The notes below the pieces were generated by a model. The model was given only the letters and a program-made list of their open reading frames with translations. It was not told the DNA's origin and made no database searches. Positions 61,512-64,000 of a stretch of 64,000 nucleotides of DNA are shown one piece after another. Source of the stretch: a virus. Position 1 is the first letter of the stretch; every line of letters starts with the position of its first letter. The translations under genes and the position numbers were made by a program. The stretch is taken from positions 1-64,000 of the IMG/VR virus record IMGVR_UViG_3300042309_002578; one strand, given 5' to 3'.

Positions 61512-63530
61512 ATGGTCAAGGTATCCATAGAGGACAGAATTTCTGGCAGCGAAAGCAACGCGCTCAAAGCGATGTCTTTGATGCCCTATGATTTAAAATT
61601 TTCCATCATAGTTGGATTATCAACATTAAGTCTTGTTGGGGCAATTATGTCTCATAAAGGAACTGCTGTTTCTACCACAAACTATATATTTTGTGGTAAG
61701 CAGATTGTTAACAAAAAAAATAGAGAAATTAAAACTTTCTGCGACAAATGGAAAAAGCCTTATGTTTTTAACGCTGAATTAACATCGGCAAAACTTCCAA
61801 AGGGAGCGAAAATAATTGAAGATACCCCAGCCACGTCCCCGCTACAGGGCTGGATTACCCTTGGTTCGGGACTAATGTTCGCTGGCGTTGCTGTGCTATC
61901 GAATAGCATAGCTGAGGACAGAAGAATTACAGACCCTCACAGACGAATTGGTGAAATGCGAGACTATGAATTGTCTCGCGGTGTTGCTGCCATTCAAGTC
62001 AAAGAAAAATCACAAGCACTCACCCAGGAAGTATTTACCGGTAGCGCGAACTCGCAGAATGTTTTGCCACCAGTTTCAGAGCAAGTCAACTTAAGCAGCG
62101 AAGAGGTGATCAGAAGACTATTTAGTTTATTTTCAAACAGAAAACTTGATGCTCAATACTATGGTTCTGTAAATGCACCAAGCTTCAATCGCATTAAAAT
62201 TGGCATTGGAAATGGCACAAAATATAGCGTTCTTGACAAGCTATCTAAGGATATTAAAATTGCCTGTGCATTGCGGATTGATCCGTTAATTTCTGCCCAG
62301 ACTGGCTATGTGGCCATAGATATTGCTAAATCTTCAGCAGATAGACGAATAATTCACTACGAAGATTATTCTCTGAAAATGGACAGAGAAAGGCTAACAT
62401 TTGCGATTGGGGTAGATATTGAATGCAAGCTTGTCGAGGTTGATATGTCTTCGCCAGACAGTGTTTGTCCAAGTTTTTTGATTGGCGGAACACCAAGATG
62501 TGGAAAATCTCAGCTTGTTATGAGCTTTGTAATATCCGTGATGGATCGATTTACACCAGAGCAAGTTCAATTTATAATTATTGACCCCAAGCAAGTAGAT
62601 TTTAGAATCTTTGAAAATTTGGCGTGGGTAAAAGAATATAAGTGCTTTGCCGAAGATGCAATAGAAGTTTTGAATGACTTACTCGAAGAATCTCAAGACA
62701 GATATTCAAAATTTGCCAAAGTCGGCGCACGAAATTTGGCAGAATATCAAGATATGGGATATAAAATGCCTCGGCTGGTTGTGATTTATGACGAGTACGC
62801 CGACCATGTTGGCGACAAGGAAAACAAAGCGACACTTGAGAAGGTGTTGCCCAGGATTGCAGCGATCGCATCAGCAGCAGGGATTCATTTAGTATTCTCA
62901 ACTCAACGCCCAGATAAGGATGTTGTGACCCCATTGATTAGATCAAACCTGCCCGGAAGGATAGCCCTCAGAACAAAAACAGCCGCCGATGGTGCAATTA
63001 TTATGGGTCGGGAATGTGCTGCGAATTATTTGCTTGGGCGTGGCGACTTGATTTACGATTCCCCAGAGGATGGATATGTTCGGTTGCAGTCACTTTTTGT
63101 TGGTGATATCAACAAAGTTAAGGAAATTGTTGCTGGACTTTCTGAAAAATACCCCAATAAAAATATTTTTTCAAGAACAAAAATTGCCGAAAAAATAGAC
63201 AGAGAAAAAGTGTATAACTCAAATGATATTATTGCCAGAACTAAAGCGGCTATGACAAATAAATCTCGAATAGGTGAGGGACTTTTAACAGTTACACAAG
63301 CGCAAACGGAGGAAGAGGTTTTAGTTGTCATCAGGCTGGCTTTACTAGAGGAGCAAAACCATGTTCTTTTGGTAATTAAATTGTGGGGAAATTTAAGTGA
63401 TTATCCGCCAGGAAATGCTAAATGTTTGATGGAGAAATATAGCAATTTACTGAAAGACTGCATAGTTGAAATAGAAAAACAAGGGTTTTCAAAATCAAAT
63501 AATTGGGGTTTTTCTGTAGAAAACATATAA
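61512..63530 (+). CDS. FtsK/SpoIIIE-like DNA translocase
   Basis: ATG at 61512 follows GGAGAGAAG. The 672-residue protein has N-terminal membrane segments (FSIIVGLSTLSLVGAIM and GWITLGSGLMFAGVAVL). The motor has Walker A FLIGGTPRCGKSQLVMSF (near 325), IIIDPKQVDF and Walker B RLVVIYDEYADH (near 421), with IHLVFSTQRPDKDV. These pumps move double-stranded DNA. Relatives on plasmids act in transfer or partition; on this element a segregation or dimer-resolution role is an inference. Confidence 0.9.
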   Translation: MVKVSIEDRISGSESNALKAMSLMPYDLKFSIIVGLSTLSLVGAIMSHKGTAVSTTNYIFCGKQIVNKKNREIKTFCDKWKKPYVFNAELTSAKLPKGAKIIEDTPATSPLQGWITLGSGLMFAGVAVLSNSIAEDRRITDPHRRIGEMRDYELSRGVAAIQVKEKSQALTQEVFTGSANSQNVLPPVSEQVNLSSEEVIRRLFSLFSNRKLDAQYYGSVNAPSFNRIKIGIGNGTKYSVLDKLSKDIKIACALRIDPLISAQTGYVAIDIAKSSADRRIIHYEDYSLKMDRERLTFAIGVDIECKLVEVDMSSPDSVCPSFLIGGTPRCGKSQLVMSFVISVMDRFTPEQVQFIIIDPKQVDFRIFENLAWVKEYKCFAEDAIEVLNDLLEESQDRYSKFAKVGARNLAEYQDMGYKMPRLVVIYDEYADHVGDKENKATLEKVLPRIAAIASAAGIHLVFSTQRPDKDVVTPLIRSNLPGRIALRTKTAADGAIIMGRECAANYLLGRGDLIYDSPEDGYVRLQSLFVGDINKVKEIVAGLSEKYPNKNIFSRTKIAEKIDREKVYNSNDIIARTKAAMTNKSRIGEGLLTVTQAQTEEEVLVVIRLALLEEQNHVLLVIKLWGNLSDYPPGNAKCLMEKYSNLLKDCIVEIEKQGFSKSNNWGFSVENI

Positions 63531-63548
63531 AAAGTTTCACCAAAAATA

Positions 63549-63577
63549 TTGACTTTTTATATGTTTTTGGGTATTAT
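63549..63577 (+). promoter_or_regulatory. Promoter of the last gene
   Basis: TTGACT (63549-63554), 17 bases, TATTAT (63572-63577); the spacer lacks the family-1 core. Confidence 0.7.
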
Positions 63578-63623
63578 ATATACAGAAAAATAAAACACCA
63601 AATTCAATCAAAAAAGAAGCAAA

Positions 63624-63962
63624 ATGGATACAAGTCAAAAAAGAAGCAAAATGGATACAAGATCGCAGCTAAAAAAAGACGTTTCTGGCTTCATAAAAGA
63701 AGTTGTAGGAGTTGATGACCAAGACTTTAGAGATAAAGTCTTGGATGTAATCTGGAATTGTCCATTCGATGGTTATGACATAACTGGCGAGGAAAACAAA
63801 AACATCAAAGACTTAAACGAGGAGTACATAAAACAGATTCCTAAAGAAGAACACAAGAGTTTTATTCCTCGACTAAAAATTCTTCACCCTAGGTACTACC
63901 TAACTCTAAGAATTTTTGTGAGAAGGTTTGAGGCAATAGTCAAAAATGAATTAAAACATTAA
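63624..63962 (+). CDS. Hypothetical protein with duplicated start region, 112 aa
   Basis: A 27-bp tandem duplication (63608 and 63635) gives two ATGs, each with an AAGAAG ribosome-binding-type stretch before it; the second start is at 63651. The protein is helical and charged; no family recognised. Confidence 0.6.
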   Translation: MDTSQKRSKMDTRSQLKKDVSGFIKEVVGVDDQDFRDKVLDVIWNCPFDGYDITGEENKNIKDLNEEYIKQIPKEEHKSFIPRLKILHPRYYLTLRIFVRRFEAIVKNELKH

Positions 63963-64000
63963 TTGTGTCACACAGCAATGATAGTATAGCTAACGACTAT

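Noticed and set aside
1-64000. Insertion sequences or transposases
   Set aside because: I found no transposase, integrase or recombinase frame. The inverted repeats seen are terminators, hairpins or the multi-copy element and show no target-site duplication.

Overview
The window reads as part of a large temperate phage or phage-plasmid of a filamentous (Nostoc/Anabaena-type) cyanobacterium. The host assignment is inferred from the many copies of the HIP1 octamer GCGATCGC and from a CyRepA1-type plasmid replication protein, a family I know from cyanobacterial plasmids. The phage character comes from a complete large terminase, a terminase-small-subunit-like protein, a gp25-like baseplate protein, a gpV-like spike, long tail-fibre genes with internal repeats, a degraded endolysin, and much phage-type nucleotide metabolism. 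There is no capsid, portal or integrase gene in these 64 kb, so the element continues beyond the window.

Layout. 1-2.6 kb: small genes and a frameshifted M15-type endolysin. 2.7-11.6 kb: packaging and DNA modification (TerS-like, ParB-methyltransferase fusion, AlkB, DUF559 nuclease, HTH regulator, TerL) and small early-type genes. 11.7-12.0 kb: first copy of a multi-copy regulatory repeat. 12.0-18.7 kb: baseplate and tail fibres. 18.7-26.2 kb: minus-strand replication and metabolism genes (clamp-loader delta and delta', macro domain, Dam methylase, DUF2786), with a predicted plus-strand ncRNA at 22.6-22.8 kb. 26.4-35.5 kb: CyRepA1 replication protein, HU, a Dda/RecD-like helicase and a DUF5895-like protein. 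35.6-41.9 kb: ribonucleotide reductase NrdA/NrdB, spike protein and superfamily 2 helicase. 41.9-49.2 kb: repeat copies 2 and 3 with many short early-type genes, an orphan HigA, an HNH nuclease and a Nudix hydrolase. 49.3-51.4 kb: a foreign-looking relic with an intein end fused to a terminase C-terminus, a small tRNA array and a truncated RNA-repair nucleotidyltransferase. 51.6-56.9 kb: repeat copy 4 and RecJ. 57-61.2 kb: a degenerate stretch with several frameshifted or nonsense-mutated genes. 61.3-64 kb: tRNA(CAU), an FtsK-like translocase and a small gene.

How it works together. The replication set (CyRepA1, clamp-loader subunits, RecJ, two helicases, HU, NrdAB, FtsK-like protein) would support self-replication as a plasmid, while TerL, the spike and the fibres belong to the lytic programme. 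Two promoter families with shared internal motifs point to at least two coordinated regulons. Family 1 has the form TTGACTTT-WTTTGTTRACCAYAG-TATTAT with an invariant 17-bp spacer at 9 sites. Family 2 is TTGACA-17-TAATAT flanked by AATATTRANTYAATATT palindromes.

The most unusual structure is an element present in five places. It has a conserved promoter, an 8- to 16-bp hairpin beside it, and in four copies one to four tandem ~158-bp units lying downstream of that promoter. In three of the copies a family-1 promoter for the next gene lies just beyond. I can find no conserved reading frame in it, so it may encode a repetitive noncoding RNA.
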